DNA from: Bdellovibrionales bacterium | GTDB taxonomy: Bacteria; Bdellovibrionota; Bdellovibrionia; Bdellovibrionales; Bdellovibrionaceae | Length of the DNA stretch: 64,000 nt | Assembly (NCBI GenBank): GCA_018266295.1 | Contig: JAFEAQ010000010.1 | Location: forward strand, 147,157 to 211,156 | Direction of reading: 5' to 3' | In this document: piece by piece, positions 1-7,998 of the stretch | How the letters are laid out: every line of letters begins with the position of its first letter | Numbering within the stretch: position 1 is the stretch's first letter | Translations under genes and position numbers: made by a program | Notes under the pieces: generated by a model | The model's input: the letters and a program-made list of their open reading frames with translations, nothing else | Database searches by the model: none | What the model was told of the DNA's origin: nothing

Positions 1-393
1 CAAATTCAGATCGACCACATGGTCCCACTCAAAAACGCTTACATCTCTGGTGCGTGGGAGTGGAACTTCCAAACTCGTTGCACTTACGCGAACTACATGG
101 GGAATAAATTCCACCTCATTACAGCCAGCGGTCATGAAAACATGAGCAAGGGCGACGGCACTCCTGAAAAGTACATTCCGCCGAACCAGAATTATCGCTG
201 CGAATACTTGGAAAACTGGCTCAAGATCAAACTCATCTGGAAACTTAAAATGGCTCGCGGCGAAGTGGATGCCATCCGCCAAGCGATTCAAGAAAGCGGT
301 TGCGACGGACGCAAGTTCAGAATGTCCAGCCTTGAGCTGAAACGTCAGCGTCAGATGATCTATGAAAACCGCTACAACTGCCCCGCTCGCTAA
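1..393 (+). CDS. HNH endonuclease family protein (DUF1524-type), 3' part
   Basis: The reading frame is open from base 1, so the gene begins before the window; the visible part is 130 codons ending in TAA. It opens with QIQIDHMVPLKNAY and continues with a GAWEW segment, HENMSKGDGTPEKYIPP and a CEYLENW block. This order (DH-VPL, then a basic SKG patch, then a P-rich turn and C-x(n)-W) is the layout known for the DUF1524/GmrSD C-terminal HNH nuclease fold, where the DH pair belongs to the metal-binding beta-beta-alpha site. It is likely a secreted or cytoplasmic DNase; the N-terminus that would decide this is missing. The last 32 bases overlap the next gene. Confidence 0.75.
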   Translation, partial: QIQIDHMVPLKNAYISGAWEWNFQTRCTYANYMGNKFHLITASGHENMSKGDGTPEKYIPPNQNYRCEYLENWLKIKLIWKLKMARGEVDAIRQAIQESGCDGRKFRMSSLELKRQRQMIYENRYNCPAR

Positions 394-1063
394 GATCCCG
401 ATCCTCTACGAGGACGAGATTTTAGTGGTCGTGGATAAGCCCGCGGGAATCCCTACGCAAGCTACTCTCGACAAACGACGCCCGCACACCTACGGGCTTT
501 TGCATGCTCAGCTCCGCGAAGCCCAGCCGGACGCTTACCTGGCCATGCACCATCGCCTTGATAAGGACACCTCTGGCGTCCTGCTCTTCTGCAAAGACCA
601 AAAGTACAACCAGCAGATCAGTGACATGTTTAAGCGCCATGAATTTGAAAAGATCTATTGGGCGCTCACAGTGCCCGGCAAATGCAAGGACTCGTGGCAG
701 GTGAAGAATTACCTCACAGAGAAACCTGCCCCCCGTAGCCAGCGCCGTAAGATGCACAGCGTGCGTTCTGGAGGTCTCCCGGCAGTGACTGATTTTCGGA
801 GGCTTGAAACAAAGAAAAAAGGCCTCTTGATTGAGGCCAAACCGCGTACGGGACGCATGCATCAGATCCGGGTGCATTTGGCTGAGGCGGGTCTCCCCAT
901 CCTTGGGGACGACCTTTACAACACGCCTGAGGGCGCTAAGAAAGCTCCTAGGATGATGTTGCACGCTTATCAGCTGATCTTTCAACATCCACACACCCGA
1001 GAGATGCTGACGATCACCAGTCCGCCTCCAGCAGACTTTTTAAAAACGCTTGAAAAGTTATAA
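362..1063 (+). CDS. RluA-family RNA pseudouridine synthase
   Basis: A 233-residue protein with the family hallmark HRLDKDTSG at about residue 63; its Asp is the catalytic nucleophile that isomerises uridine in rRNA or tRNA. An early VVDKPAGIPT segment (residues about 23-32) and a late GRMHQIRVHLAEAG-LPILGD segment are the other two conserved blocks. The length suits a catalytic domain alone, without an N-terminal S4 RNA-binding domain, as in RluA, TruC or RluE-like enzymes; the exact target base cannot be read from sequence. The ATG start lies inside the end of the preceding nuclease gene, so the two are translationally close. No operon partner follows. Confidence 0.9.
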   Translation: MKTATTAPLAKIPILYEDEILVVVDKPAGIPTQATLDKRRPHTYGLLHAQLREAQPDAYLAMHHRLDKDTSGVLLFCKDQKYNQQISDMFKRHEFEKIYWALTVPGKCKDSWQVKNYLTEKPAPRSQRRKMHSVRSGGLPAVTDFRRLETKKKGLLIEAKPRTGRMHQIRVHLAEAGLPILGDDLYNTPEGAKKAPRMMLHAYQLIFQHPHTREMLTITSPPPADFLKTLEKL

Positions 1064-1065
1064 CT

Positions 1066-1101
1066 AAAAAACAGGGGGAGAACTCATCATCCTCCCCCCT
1101 G
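1066..1101 (-). terminator. Rho-independent terminator for the REC-HPt gene
   Basis: CAGGGGGAG (1072-1080) pairs with CTCCCCCCTG-type sequence (1091-1101) around a 10-base loop. Read on the minus strand the stem is followed by a run of six T (complement of 1066-1071), so it terminates transcription arriving from the gene at 2234-1260. On the plus strand there is no U tract. Confidence 0.7.
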
Positions 1102-1259
1102 AAACAATCGGTTGTTTCACCTTGCGCCCACAATCCATTGGGGTTTTATATTTGTCGATACCTACACAGATTAGCTTGGACAATTCTCGTCATCGACTGT
1201 AGGTTTTAACCGCAAGATGAAGACATTTTTCTTTTGTTATTTCATACATTTAGACCGTC

Positions 1260-2234
1260 TCACATCAACACATTTGAAATTTGACTAAGATTTTGACAGT
1301 ACTCGGAGAAGCGCATTCGTGACTTTTCATACTCAACACTCAAGCCCGTGAAGAGCTTTTTCGCACGCTCGCTATCAAGATTCTCTTCATGCTCCATCAG
1401 AATGCAGAACTTTTCAAAGCGGAAAGCTCCGAGCTGTGCCGCGCTGGATTTTAGCATGTGGGCTTTTTTACGAATGAGTTCTTCGGTGCCGTCTTGAATA
1501 AGATCGCGCAATTTATAGATCTCATCCTGCGTGTTTTCCGAATAGATTTGATAAAGAGATCTGAGCAACGTCTGATGTTGATCATCGAAGATCCGGATTT
1601 TATCAAGCGAGCTCGTATCCAGCACTGAAAGGTCCGCATAGATGCGATTTGCCCACTTATGAATTTTTCCTCGCAGCTGATCAAAGGTCACTGGCTTTAG
1701 AAGATAGTCATTCATTCCGACTTCACGGCTCGTGACGATATCATCCTCCATCAGCCCGGCTGAGCAAGCAATCAATGGAATCGAAGCAAAGCGCTCTTGA
1801 CTTGCGCGGATCAGGGCCGCGGCTTCAAAACCTGACATCTGTGGCATGTAGCAGTCCATCAGAACCATATCGAAGTAATCATTGCGAAGCGCTTCGAGAA
1901 CCTCCGTGCCGTTATTGACGATCTTAAAACGCACGTCCATTTTTTGGAGCATCTTTTGAACGATTTTTTGATTGATCAGATTGTCTTCGGCAACAAGGAC
2001 TTTGAAGAAAGAGAGATCCACTCCGCCTTCGCGATCCGAAATTTCACTGTCTTGATTTTGCATTTTGAGAACTTCCTGCGCATTAAGTTCGTATGAGTTA
2101 GACAGAATATCCGCGGCGGTGTTGGCACCGTTTTCATAGGCGGATGGCTGCCCGTTGCCATGAGAGGATTGCTGGATTTGAGCCAGAAACTTAAGGATAC
2201 TCTTCCGTGAGTGACTAAACATTTTTTCGTTCAC
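1260..2234 (-). CDS. Response regulator with C-terminal HPt domain (REC-HPt)
   Basis: A 324-residue cytoplasmic phosphorelay protein. Residues 1-75 are a low-complexity polar leader. Residues about 78-195 form a receiver: VAEDN acidic pair (82-85), phosphoacceptor D127 in VLMDCYMPQMSG, Ser/Thr in IACSAG and Lys180 in YLLKPV. Residues about 215-315 form a histidine phosphotransfer domain with the motif KKAHMLKSSAAQLGA, His259 being the phosphorylated residue. It has no output domain, so it should carry phosphate from a receiver to a His, feeding other receivers in this island. The gene is divergent from the OmpR-type regulator at 2566 and ends in its own terminator. An internal ATG at residue 5 is an equally possible start. 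Confidence 0.88.
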   Translation of the reverse strand: MNEKMFSHSRKSILKFLAQIQQSSHGNGQPSAYENGANTAADILSNSYELNAQEVLKMQNQDSEISDREGGVDLSFFKVLVAEDNLINQKIVQKMLQKMDVRFKIVNNGTEVLEALRNDYFDMVLMDCYMPQMSGFEAAALIRASQERFASIPLIACSAGLMEDDIVTSREVGMNDYLLKPVTFDQLRGKIHKWANRIYADLSVLDTSSLDKIRIFDDQHQTLLRSLYQIYSENTQDEIYKLRDLIQDGTEELIRKKAHMLKSSAAQLGAFRFEKFCILMEHEENLDSERAKKLFTGLSVEYEKSRMRFSEYCQNLSQISNVLM

Positions 2235-2565
2235 CTTTTATATCGTTCTAGCCCTAATTTACCATCAGTGATGAATCAGGTTGTCGTCGAGAGGTTACGT
2301 GCAGGATGTCGATTTTCTTTAAGCTAGGGATGGAGTATATAGTTTTTAATTTACTAGTTTTCAAGCACAGAAACGCAAGAAGTGTTCGAGTCCCGAAAAA
2401 AAATCTTCTATCCGCTCCAAAGTGATGTGGACCACGTCAACAGCGAACTATTTACACGTTTCAGTGCTCGATACAACAGATGAAGATCGAAATTTGACAG
2501 CGTAATCAATTTGGTGTTTCTTTCCTGTAAACAAAACAAAGTGCAAGCTGCACTGGAGAAGAAGT
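2235..2565. other. 331-bp divergent intergenic region
   Basis: The gap lies between the REC-HPt gene (-) and the OmpR-type regulator (+) and must hold promoters for both. AT-rich stretches occur around 2335-2365. GGAGAAG immediately precedes the ATG at 2566 and serves as its ribosome binding site. No gene, tRNA or strong palindrome was found. Confidence 0.5.
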
Positions 2566-3261
2566 ATGGATGCTAAGAAGATTCTTTTCATAGAAGACAC
2601 TCCTGAATGCCAATTGATTCTTCAGAATATCTTGAAAGATTATTCCACAGTTGGTTGCAGCTCCCTCGATGAAGCATCCCGTGCTCTGAAACTCGGTCCT
2701 TATGCCGCTATTATCTTAGATATTGAACTGCCGGACGGTGATGGGCTTCGCTTCCTGACTGAAATCCCCGAAGCTCAGAAACATCAGGGCGCCATCTTCA
2801 TCATCAGCAGCAAGACCGCACTTGCCAACAAAGCCATGGCGTTTACTTATGGCGCTGATGACTTTATTTCAAAGCCGTTTGATCCGATCGAACTCAAACT
2901 TCGCATCGATGCGAAGATCCGCAAGATCTCTGAACAACAGAATCAATCCGCGAATTATAAAATTGAAGACATCACGGTGAACGTGGCTGAACAAAAATTG
3001 TATCTAGATAAAAACGGCGAGCAAGCTCCGACCAGTCTCACCTCACTTGAGTTCCGCATTTTTGCTTTTTTGTCTAAACAGAAAAACAAAGTCATCAGCC
3101 GCGACGAGATCATCAATCATATCTGGGGTGGCAAGGTCTACATCACGGATCGCACGGTGGATGCGCATATCGCTCATATCCGTAAAAAGATCCAACCTTC
3201 ACGTGTGAAGATTGAAACCGTTTTCGGTACAGGCTATAAACTCACGACTTTTGCCAGTTAA
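2566..3261 (+). CDS. OmpR/PhoB-type response regulator
   Basis: A 231-residue two-domain DNA-binding regulator. The receiver spans residues 1-120 with the acidic pair E10-D11, phosphoacceptor D52 in IILDIELPDGDG, Ser in IISSKT and Lys in FISKPF. The winged-helix output domain (about 130-228) shows TSLEFRIFAFL, the recognition segment TDRTVDAHIAHIRKK and a terminal FGTGYKL. It probably acts as a dimer on direct repeats near promoters. It is monocistronic as far as seen, and is related to the regulators at 4263 and 6453, although those two resemble each other more. The cognate kinase is not adjacent; the hybrid kinase at 8760 is the only one in the island. Confidence 0.93.
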   Translation: MDAKKILFIEDTPECQLILQNILKDYSTVGCSSLDEASRALKLGPYAAIILDIELPDGDGLRFLTEIPEAQKHQGAIFIISSKTALANKAMAFTYGADDFISKPFDPIELKLRIDAKIRKISEQQNQSANYKIEDITVNVAEQKLYLDKNGEQAPTSLTSLEFRIFAFLSKQKNKVISRDEIINHIWGGKVYITDRTVDAHIAHIRKKIQPSRVKIETVFGTGYKLTTFAS

Positions 3262-3280
3262 AGACAAACCAACATCTTAT

Positions 3281-3308
3281 TTAGCAAGTGCTAAGAACTA
3301 GACGTTCT
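3281..3308. repeat. Two small adjacent palindromes
   Basis: TTAGCA-AG-TGCTAA (3281-3294) is followed directly by AGAAC-TAGAC-GTTCT (3294-3308), 70 bp before the receiver gene at 3381. They could be a regulator-binding site or a weak transcript end for the preceding gene; no T run is present. Confidence 0.4.
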
Positions 3309-3380
3309 GTGACGATTTCTCCATAGCTAGGTAATACATTCTCGACATCCCCAATGGATACTTAACAAAAGGGGGATTCA

Positions 3381-3920
3381 ATGAAAGAAGATTCGACAGT
3401 CAAATCGAATATTTCAAAGCATTTGTCTTATCGAAAAGATCCGGCAAACGACCTCATTGATACGTCGCAGATTAACTCCGAGTTTAATGAATACCTGCAA
3501 TACTTCCTCGAAATGCAAAAGATCCGTGCCAGCAAGAAAGTTTTGATCGTCGAGGACGATCCAATTTCTTTGCTTGGACTCAGACACATCGTCAAGAACT
3601 TCAATCCAGATATTAAATGCTTTTTAGCAACAAACATCGATGAAGCCATCGATATTCTTGAAAAGGAAAAGTGCGATCTTCTGATTGCCGACTACTACCT
3701 TTCACCGACGGAGAACAGTCTTGAACTCTGGGACATCGTTCGCGAAAAATTCCCGGCCGTCGACATGGTGATTACGTCTGGTATCGGCAGCGAACGCTAC
3801 CAACAGATCGTCAAGAACTTCGATTATCCCCCACCCTTCTTCGACAAGCCGTTCTCGCCAGAGAAATTCAACGGCTATCTCAAGGAAGTCTTCGGAGGAG
3901 TTCATCATGGAAAAGACTAG
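3381..3920 (+). CDS. Receiver-only response regulator
   Basis: 179 residues: a 50-residue leader and one receiver domain with no output domain. The receiver keeps all key residues: acidic pair in LIVEDDP (58-60), phosphoacceptor D104 in LLIADYYLS, Thr/Ser in VITSG and Lys156 in FDKPFSP. It is paralogous to the degenerate receiver at 7999-8511; both contain a [KE]CDLLIA[DN]YYLS segment and end in VFGG. AAGGGGGATTC precedes the ATG. The stop overlaps the following HPF-like gene by 14 bases, so the two are translationally coupled. A likely role is a phosphorylation-dependent partner or phosphate sink in the local relay. Confidence 0.85.
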   Translation: MKEDSTVKSNISKHLSYRKDPANDLIDTSQINSEFNEYLQYFLEMQKIRASKKVLIVEDDPISLLGLRHIVKNFNPDIKCFLATNIDEAIDILEKEKCDLLIADYYLSPTENSLELWDIVREKFPAVDMVITSGIGSERYQQIVKNFDYPPPFFDKPFSPEKFNGYLKEVFGGVHHGKD

Positions 3921-4245
3921 CGTGATACCGAATAAAAATATGACTCTGATTTACCAGAATTTGGAACCGAATCTGGAGTTGAAACTTTTCGTCAGCGGGC
4001 AATTGACATTTCTGCTAGAGAAATGTCCTAACAACTGCAGCCTCACAGCTAAGATCGTCGACCTCGATGATCGCTATTTGGTGCAGTTAAACCTCGCCAG
4101 CGAAAAGGATCTGCTCTTTGCATCGGGTGAAGACGAGGTCGTTGCCGCCGCATTGGATGCGGCCATCAGCGATCTTTCGGCACAAATGCGATTTTGGAAC
4201 AAGAGTCATACCTACGATACAAGCATAGACTTAGAGATATTTTAA
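3907..4245 (+). CDS. HPF/RaiA-like small protein
   Basis: 112 residues with no recognised catalytic motif. Predicted order is strand, helix (LELKLFVSGQLTFLLEK), strands (SLTAKIVDLDDRYLVQL) and a long helix (EDEVVAAALDAAISDL), matching the beta-alpha-beta-beta-beta-alpha plan of the ribosome hibernation factor/RaiA fold. It aligns by eye with the N-terminal 100 residues of the protein at 7248-7997, including a conserved CP[ND]N turn and a K[IV][VK]DL strand. It starts inside the receiver gene behind GGAGGA. The assignment to the ribosome-binding family is inference from fold pattern and neighbours; it may bind a receiver rather than a ribosome. Confidence 0.55.
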   Translation: MEKTSVIPNKNMTLIYQNLEPNLELKLFVSGQLTFLLEKCPNNCSLTAKIVDLDDRYLVQLNLASEKDLLFASGEDEVVAAALDAAISDLSAQMRFWNKSHTYDTSIDLEIF

Positions 4246-4262
4246 AACACGGAGGATTTTAG

Positions 4263-5054
4263 ATGACTAACATGGATGGCAACCAGCTCGTGAGTGGATT
4301 CAGGGACTACGGATACAGAACGACAGAAAAAGCCCCTGAAAGTCACGTGCAAGCTTTTATTCCTAATGTCCTGGTGATTGAAGACTCAGCCGAGTATCAG
4401 GTCATTATACGCGGCTCTCTCGAAAGAGATCTGCACCTCTTTTTTGCTTCCAGCCTAAAAGAGGCGAAAGAATACTTAGAAAGCCGTGAGATTCACCTTA
4501 TTTTACTCGATGTGATGCTACCTGATGGAAGCGGCTTTGATTTCTGCAACGATCTGCAGACCAATCCCGCGACTTCTCGCATTCCAGTGATCTTTCTGAC
4601 CGGCAAAACCGGCGTGACGGATAAGATTCTAGGACTGAGCCTCGGGGCCGACGACTATATCACAAAACCCTTTGTCCCTCTCGAGCTCAAAGCCCGCATC
4701 GAGTCCAAACTCAAAAAGTCGCTCTTGCATGACCGCAACGAGTTGCAATTACAACGCGGTCATTTGCGCTTTGATACGATGACCTATTCGGTCTATGCGA
4801 TCAAAGATGACAAGCATGAGCTCATTAACATGACACCGATTGAATATCGCATCCTGCTGCACTTAGCCCAAAAACCGGGCCGTATCTTCACTCGGAATCA
4901 ACTCATTGACTCTATTTGGGGAGGCACGGTCCACATTAACGAAAGGTCGATCGACAAACATATATACACAGTCAGAAAAAAATTAGGTTCTTATGGCGAT
5001 TATATTAAGACCATTCCAGGTCTTGGTTATCAATTCAATATCGATATGGAGTAA
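4263..5054 (+). CDS. OmpR/PhoB-type response regulator
   Basis: 263 residues: a 34-residue leader, a receiver with acidic pair E40-D41, phosphoacceptor D83 in LLDVMLPDGSG, Thr in FLTGK and Lys in ITKPF, then a winged-helix domain (about 165-262) with MTPIEYRILL, NERSIDKHIYTVRKK and PGLGYQF. Extended identical stretches (HLILLDV, LPDGSGFDFC, PVIFLTGK, PGLGYQF) tie it to the regulator at 6453. GGAGG sits 8 bases before the ATG. It is third in a four-gene run of closely packed + strand genes; 3 bases separate its stop from the HPF-family gene. Confidence 0.93.
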   Translation: MTNMDGNQLVSGFRDYGYRTTEKAPESHVQAFIPNVLVIEDSAEYQVIIRGSLERDLHLFFASSLKEAKEYLESREIHLILLDVMLPDGSGFDFCNDLQTNPATSRIPVIFLTGKTGVTDKILGLSLGADDYITKPFVPLELKARIESKLKKSLLHDRNELQLQRGHLRFDTMTYSVYAIKDDKHELINMTPIEYRILLHLAQKPGRIFTRNQLIDSIWGGTVHINERSIDKHIYTVRKKLGSYGDYIKTIPGLGYQFNIDME

Positions 5055-5057
5055 GTC

Positions 5058-5447
5058 ATGCGCACCGAAATTGTTTTTAAAGACATTCGCCGTTCTGAGT
5101 ACGCCGAAGACTTTATCAATGATAAAGTCGACGCACTTGTCGAAAAACTGATCCAACCCGACAGTGATTTGCATATTACTGTTCGTTTGGAAAGAAGCCG
5201 TGCCCGCACGGCCATCCGTCAAGGACTGTACCAATGCGAAGTCTTCGTGAAATCGGGGATGAGTGATCGAGTCTATAAAACGGTCCGGCAGGATCGCAAT
5301 CTCTTCAGAGCCGTCGTTGCAAGTTTCGACGCCCTCAAAGTGGTTTTAGGCAAAAATCATGATCGCCTCCGTCACGACCGCCGACGCCGTCGTGTGCCTG
5401 CGTATGAGAGTTATACGCCGCCCCCTATAAATTCCCCGTCTGCTTAA
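5058..5447 (+). CDS. HPF/RaiA-family ribosome-associated protein
   Basis: 129 residues. The N-terminal 100 residues look like the S30AE/HPF domain that binds the decoding centre of idle ribosomes: an early helix (EYAEDFINDKVDALVEKL), strands HITVRLERSRAR and YQCEVFVKSG, then the family helix DRNLFRAVVASFDALKVVL followed by a very basic KNHDRLRHDRRRRR tail. It lacks the long C-terminal dimerisation domain of long HPF, so it would be a short-type factor. It lies last in a block led by response regulators, which suggests that signalling output here includes ribosome dormancy. It is followed by a terminator. Confidence 0.75.
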   Translation: MRTEIVFKDIRRSEYAEDFINDKVDALVEKLIQPDSDLHITVRLERSRARTAIRQGLYQCEVFVKSGMSDRVYKTVRQDRNLFRAVVASFDALKVVLGKNHDRLRHDRRRRRVPAYESYTPPPINSPSA

Positions 5448-5473
5448 ACTGAAGAACATAGGGGTCAAAAAAG

Positions 5474-5501
5474 AAAGAGCCAGTGCTGACACTGGCTCTT
5501 T
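5474..5501 (+). terminator. Strong hairpin terminator after the HPF-family gene
   Basis: AAAGAGCCAGTG-CTGA-CACTGGCTCTTT is a perfect 12-bp stem with a tetraloop, 27 bases after the stop codon. A broken T run (TCGTCATTTTT) follows, so it likely ends the four-gene block. Confidence 0.8.
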
Positions 5502-6046
5502 CGTCATTTTTGGGCGGGTGGTTTTTGCTGGCTCCGCAGTTCTTCCTACATCCTGATAATCGGGGCTTCTGCCCCGAGCCCCGCTTCCTGCCGGCCGTCC
5601 GGGCCGTCAGGTCTCCGTACCTTGGGACATTCTTCGATCTTATTTTGTACTTTGATACGAAGATCGTTCCCTGCGAATCGTCTATTATACGACCGAGTCG
5701 TCTTGTAAACGAGTTGTCCTTATGGCAACAGGAGATCACTCAAACAATTCTCGTTAGAATTAAAGAGTGTTTCTGTGAAATGGTATAATAGACGACCTAA
5801 TCGTATAATATACCATTTCACTTAAGCGATCCTTCTCTGCGAAGAGCGTATTGCGTTTTTTTGTGAGAAAGCATCCCTCCAATCAAAACTTCGAATCAAG
5901 TAATTGTATTTGACCGTCATTCCCAGACGAGCACGATGCTCGTCTGGCCCCGTTCACACGGACGGATGGCCATCGCTGTGTCCGCGACTGGGCGAGCGAA
6001 GACGGAAGACCCGAAAACAAAAAAATATCGTAGGTGTTTCGGGCAT
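5502..6046. other. Convergent intergenic region with palindromes
   Basis: About 545 bp with no convincing gene between the two converging signalling blocks; short open frames here lack family features and ribosome binding sites. The middle part is AT-rich and carries the inverted-repeat cluster listed separately. The parts at 5560-5620 and 5920-6010 are GC-rich. Confidence 0.6.
5679..5820. repeat. Nested inverted-repeat cluster
   Basis: Two perfect 12-bp inverted pairs interlock: CGTCTATTATAC (5679-5690) with GTATAATAGACG (5783-5794), and TGAAATGGTATA (5776-5787) with TATACCATTTCA (5809-5820). A third pair links TATTATACGA (5683-5692) with TCGTATAATA (5801-5810). The alternatives are mutually exclusive folds. 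This may be a small mobile palindromic element or a regulated RNA structure; no protein is encoded. Confidence 0.65.
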
Positions 6047-6076
6047 AAAAAAAGCCGGCGCTAAGCCGGCTTTTTT
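6047..6076 (-). terminator. Bidirectional terminator, serving the HPt gene
   Basis: Seven A, GCCGGC, loop GCTAA, GCCGGC, six T. The stem is 12 bases beyond the stop codon of the minus-strand HPt gene and has a T run on both strands. Confidence 0.85.
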
Positions 6077-6088
6077 CGTTCGTTAGAA

Positions 6089-6439
6089 CTAGTGGATATT
6101 GAGGTACTCGCCGTAGCTTTTTGAGATGTTGGCGTAGTCCTTCTCGAGCTGCGATGCTAGCTCTTGAAGTCTTTCCTTGCTCATTTTCGAGCTGTCGCGC
6201 TCGATCTCCTCACAGATTGTCGACATAGGTTTTACACCCATACTGAGAGTTCCAGACTTTATATCGTGGGCTGTGAAACGGATTTTATCTTGATTGCCCT
6301 CTTCGATTGCTGACTTTAGTTTTGCAATCTTTCCTGGATAGTCGGCGATGAAAATCTGCACCACTTCACGAGCCACCTGCGGTCCGTAGTTGGTCTCAAT
6401 CGACTTTACGCTTTGAATCGCGTCGAATTGCCCTTCCAT
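6089..6439 (-). CDS. Stand-alone HPt phosphotransfer protein
   Basis: 116 residues, helical throughout. The HPt signature FTAHDIKSGTLSMG places the phosphorylated histidine at residue 58; the preceding FIADYPGKIAKLKSAIEEG and following ICEEIERD segments fit the four-helix bundle. It would shuttle phosphate between the hybrid kinase's receiver and the free regulators. It is the last gene of a minus-strand run, 13 bases after the OmpR-type regulator, behind an AAGGAGGACTC ribosome binding site, and ends in a strong hairpin. Confidence 0.88.
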   Translation of the reverse strand: MEGQFDAIQSVKSIETNYGPQVAREVVQIFIADYPGKIAKLKSAIEEGNQDKIRFTAHDIKSGTLSMGVKPMSTICEEIERDSSKMSKERLQELASQLEKDYANISKSYGEYLNIH

Positions 6440-6452
6440 GAGTCCTCCTTAT

Positions 6453-7154
6453 TTAGTGCTGTTGCTCCGCCAAGAACTGGTAGCCCAATCCTGGAACGGT
6501 GCGAATGTACGATGAACAAGTTCCGAGCTTTTTGCGGATCGAAGAGATATGGCGGTCCACAGAACGGTCTTCGATGTACACAGAATCACCCCAAACACTG
6601 TCGATCAGCTGTTCGCGGCTCAGGACGTAACCTGGAGAGCGAGCAAGCTTCAACAAGAGTTTGAATTCGATCGGCGTCATGTTCAATTTTTGGTTGCCGT
6701 TGTTCTCATTCAAGTAAATTGAATAAGTCGAGAGTTCAAACTTCAGGCTGCCACGCTGGAAGTAAGTCTCTTCTTTGGCGTAGTATAAGAATTTTTTAAG
6801 TTTAGATTCGACGCGAGCGCGTAGCTCCAAGACGTCAAACGGCTTAGTCACATAGTCCTCAGCACCGAGTGCAAGACCTAGTACTTTGTCACCCACGCCC
6901 ACTTTGCCAGTGAGGAAAATCACCGGGATCTTTTGCGTGGAGTCCTGACTCTGCAACGTCGTACAGAAGTCAAAACCGCTGCCATCCGGGAGGCTCACGT
7001 CCAACAGAATAAGGTGAACCTCATTTTTCGCCAGGATTTCTTCCGCCTCTTTCAGCGATCCGGCGAGCAACAATGAGCATGTTTGGCTCAAAGCTGTCTT
7101 TAAAAATGGGTGAATCTCTCTTGAATCATCTACTGCTAAAACTGTTGGCATCAT
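6453..7154 (-). CDS. OmpR/PhoB-type response regulator
   Basis: 233 residues. Receiver: D9-D10, phosphoacceptor D52 in LLDVSLPDGSG, Thr in FLTGK, Lys in VTKPF. Winged helix: MTPIEFKLLL, EDRSVDRHISSIRKK, PGLGYQF. It is the closest relative in the window of the regulator at 4263 and occupies the equivalent third position of the mirrored block. Two adjacent ATG codons offer starts at 7154 or 7151. The regulator and HPt genes are close enough to share a transcript. Confidence 0.93.
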   Translation of the reverse strand: MMPTVLAVDDSREIHPFLKTALSQTCSLLLAGSLKEAEEILAKNEVHLILLDVSLPDGSGFDFCTTLQSQDSTQKIPVIFLTGKVGVGDKVLGLALGAEDYVTKPFDVLELRARVESKLKKFLYYAKEETYFQRGSLKFELSTYSIYLNENNGNQKLNMTPIEFKLLLKLARSPGYVLSREQLIDSVWGDSVYIEDRSVDRHISSIRKKLGTCSSYIRTVPGLGYQFLAEQQH

Positions 7155-7247
7155 AGTGTTCCTTTACTCCTTGATGTTTGTTCCTTGAAATTGCTTTCAA
7201 ATTGTTAAAACTGTTAATTGTTAATCTTCTTACTTTTTATTTAGTTA

Positions 7248-7997
7248 CTAATTTAAATTGGTCTGTTCTTTCATCTTTCTTAGATTTTCTAAGAACTGGT
7301 CCGTGGTCTTTCGAATGGAATCGTAAGTACTGGTTTTCTGCAGATAGCCGATTTTGCGGAATGTCTTGCTCTTTGGAAAGACAATCTGCGAGCGCGGGCT
7401 TGCTGAGAAAATCAGTACAGGCACCTTCTTATTCTGAATACCTGTGGCACTGAGATCCGCCGTCTCATCGAGCATACGGATCGTTTGCAGGCCATTCATC
7501 GACGGCATCATCCAATCAAGGACGATCAAGTCGTAGGCGTGCTCAAAGAGCTCATCGACCGCGTCCTGACCATTATCGACCACCACAGTTTCACAACCGC
7601 TCTGACCAAGAATGGACTGAATCATTTTCACTGAAATTGGATCATCATCGACAATCAGCACTTTTAGACTGCCCGCCGTTTTTTCGGGCTCCAGGTAGCG
7701 AGTTTCTCGCCACGCCTTAATTTGTTCATACATTTGTGCGGCAGACAGATTGACACTTTCTCCCAAGGTTCTCTCCTCGCTGTAAGCTAAAAACTGACCC
7801 AAAACATGGCGCACCAGAATTTCCACGGCAAAACGAGATCCAAGATCTTTCACCTTCGTTTGAATGAAAGAATTATCGGGACACATATCCGTTACTTTCG
7901 CCAGCTTGGTTCTGATCATGAATTCGACTTTTGGATTCGGAGGCATCCCTTCAAAAAGGATGTCCATCTGATTCCCTGAGGACTTTGCCATCTCCAT
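7248..7997 (-). CDS. HPF-like domain fused to a receiver domain
   Basis: The start at 7997 is chosen because GGAGG lies 7 bases upstream and the ATG begins just after the stop of the previous gene; a longer frame to 8066 would overlap that gene by 68 bases. The 249-residue product has two parts. Residues 1-100 match the HPF-like protein at 3907-4245 in fold pattern. Residues 111-245 are a receiver with VDDDP (117-119), phosphoacceptor D161 in LIVLDWMMPSMNG, Ser in IFSASP and a Lys-rich YLQKTS in place of the usual KP. The fusion puts an HPF-like module directly under phosphorylation control. It occupies the position held by the free HPF-like gene in the other block. Confidence 0.75.
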   Translation of the reverse strand: MEMAKSSGNQMDILFEGMPPNPKVEFMIRTKLAKVTDMCPDNSFIQTKVKDLGSRFAVEILVRHVLGQFLAYSEERTLGESVNLSAAQMYEQIKAWRETRYLEPEKTAGSLKVLIVDDDPISVKMIQSILGQSGCETVVVDNGQDAVDELFEHAYDLIVLDWMMPSMNGLQTIRMLDETADLSATGIQNKKVPVLIFSASPRSQIVFPKSKTFRKIGYLQKTSTYDSIRKTTDQFLENLRKMKEQTNLN

Positions 7998-7998
7998 A

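Noticed and set aside
422..994. 190-residue minus-strand frame
   Set aside because: It is antisense to the RluA-family gene, whose catalytic motif is clear.
5425..5739. 104-residue minus-strand frame in the gap between signalling blocks
   Set aside because: It crosses a strong terminator, has no ribosome binding site and no recognisable fold.
5904..6086. 60-residue plus-strand frame
   Set aside because: It ends inside the bidirectional terminator and has no ribosome binding site or known similarity.
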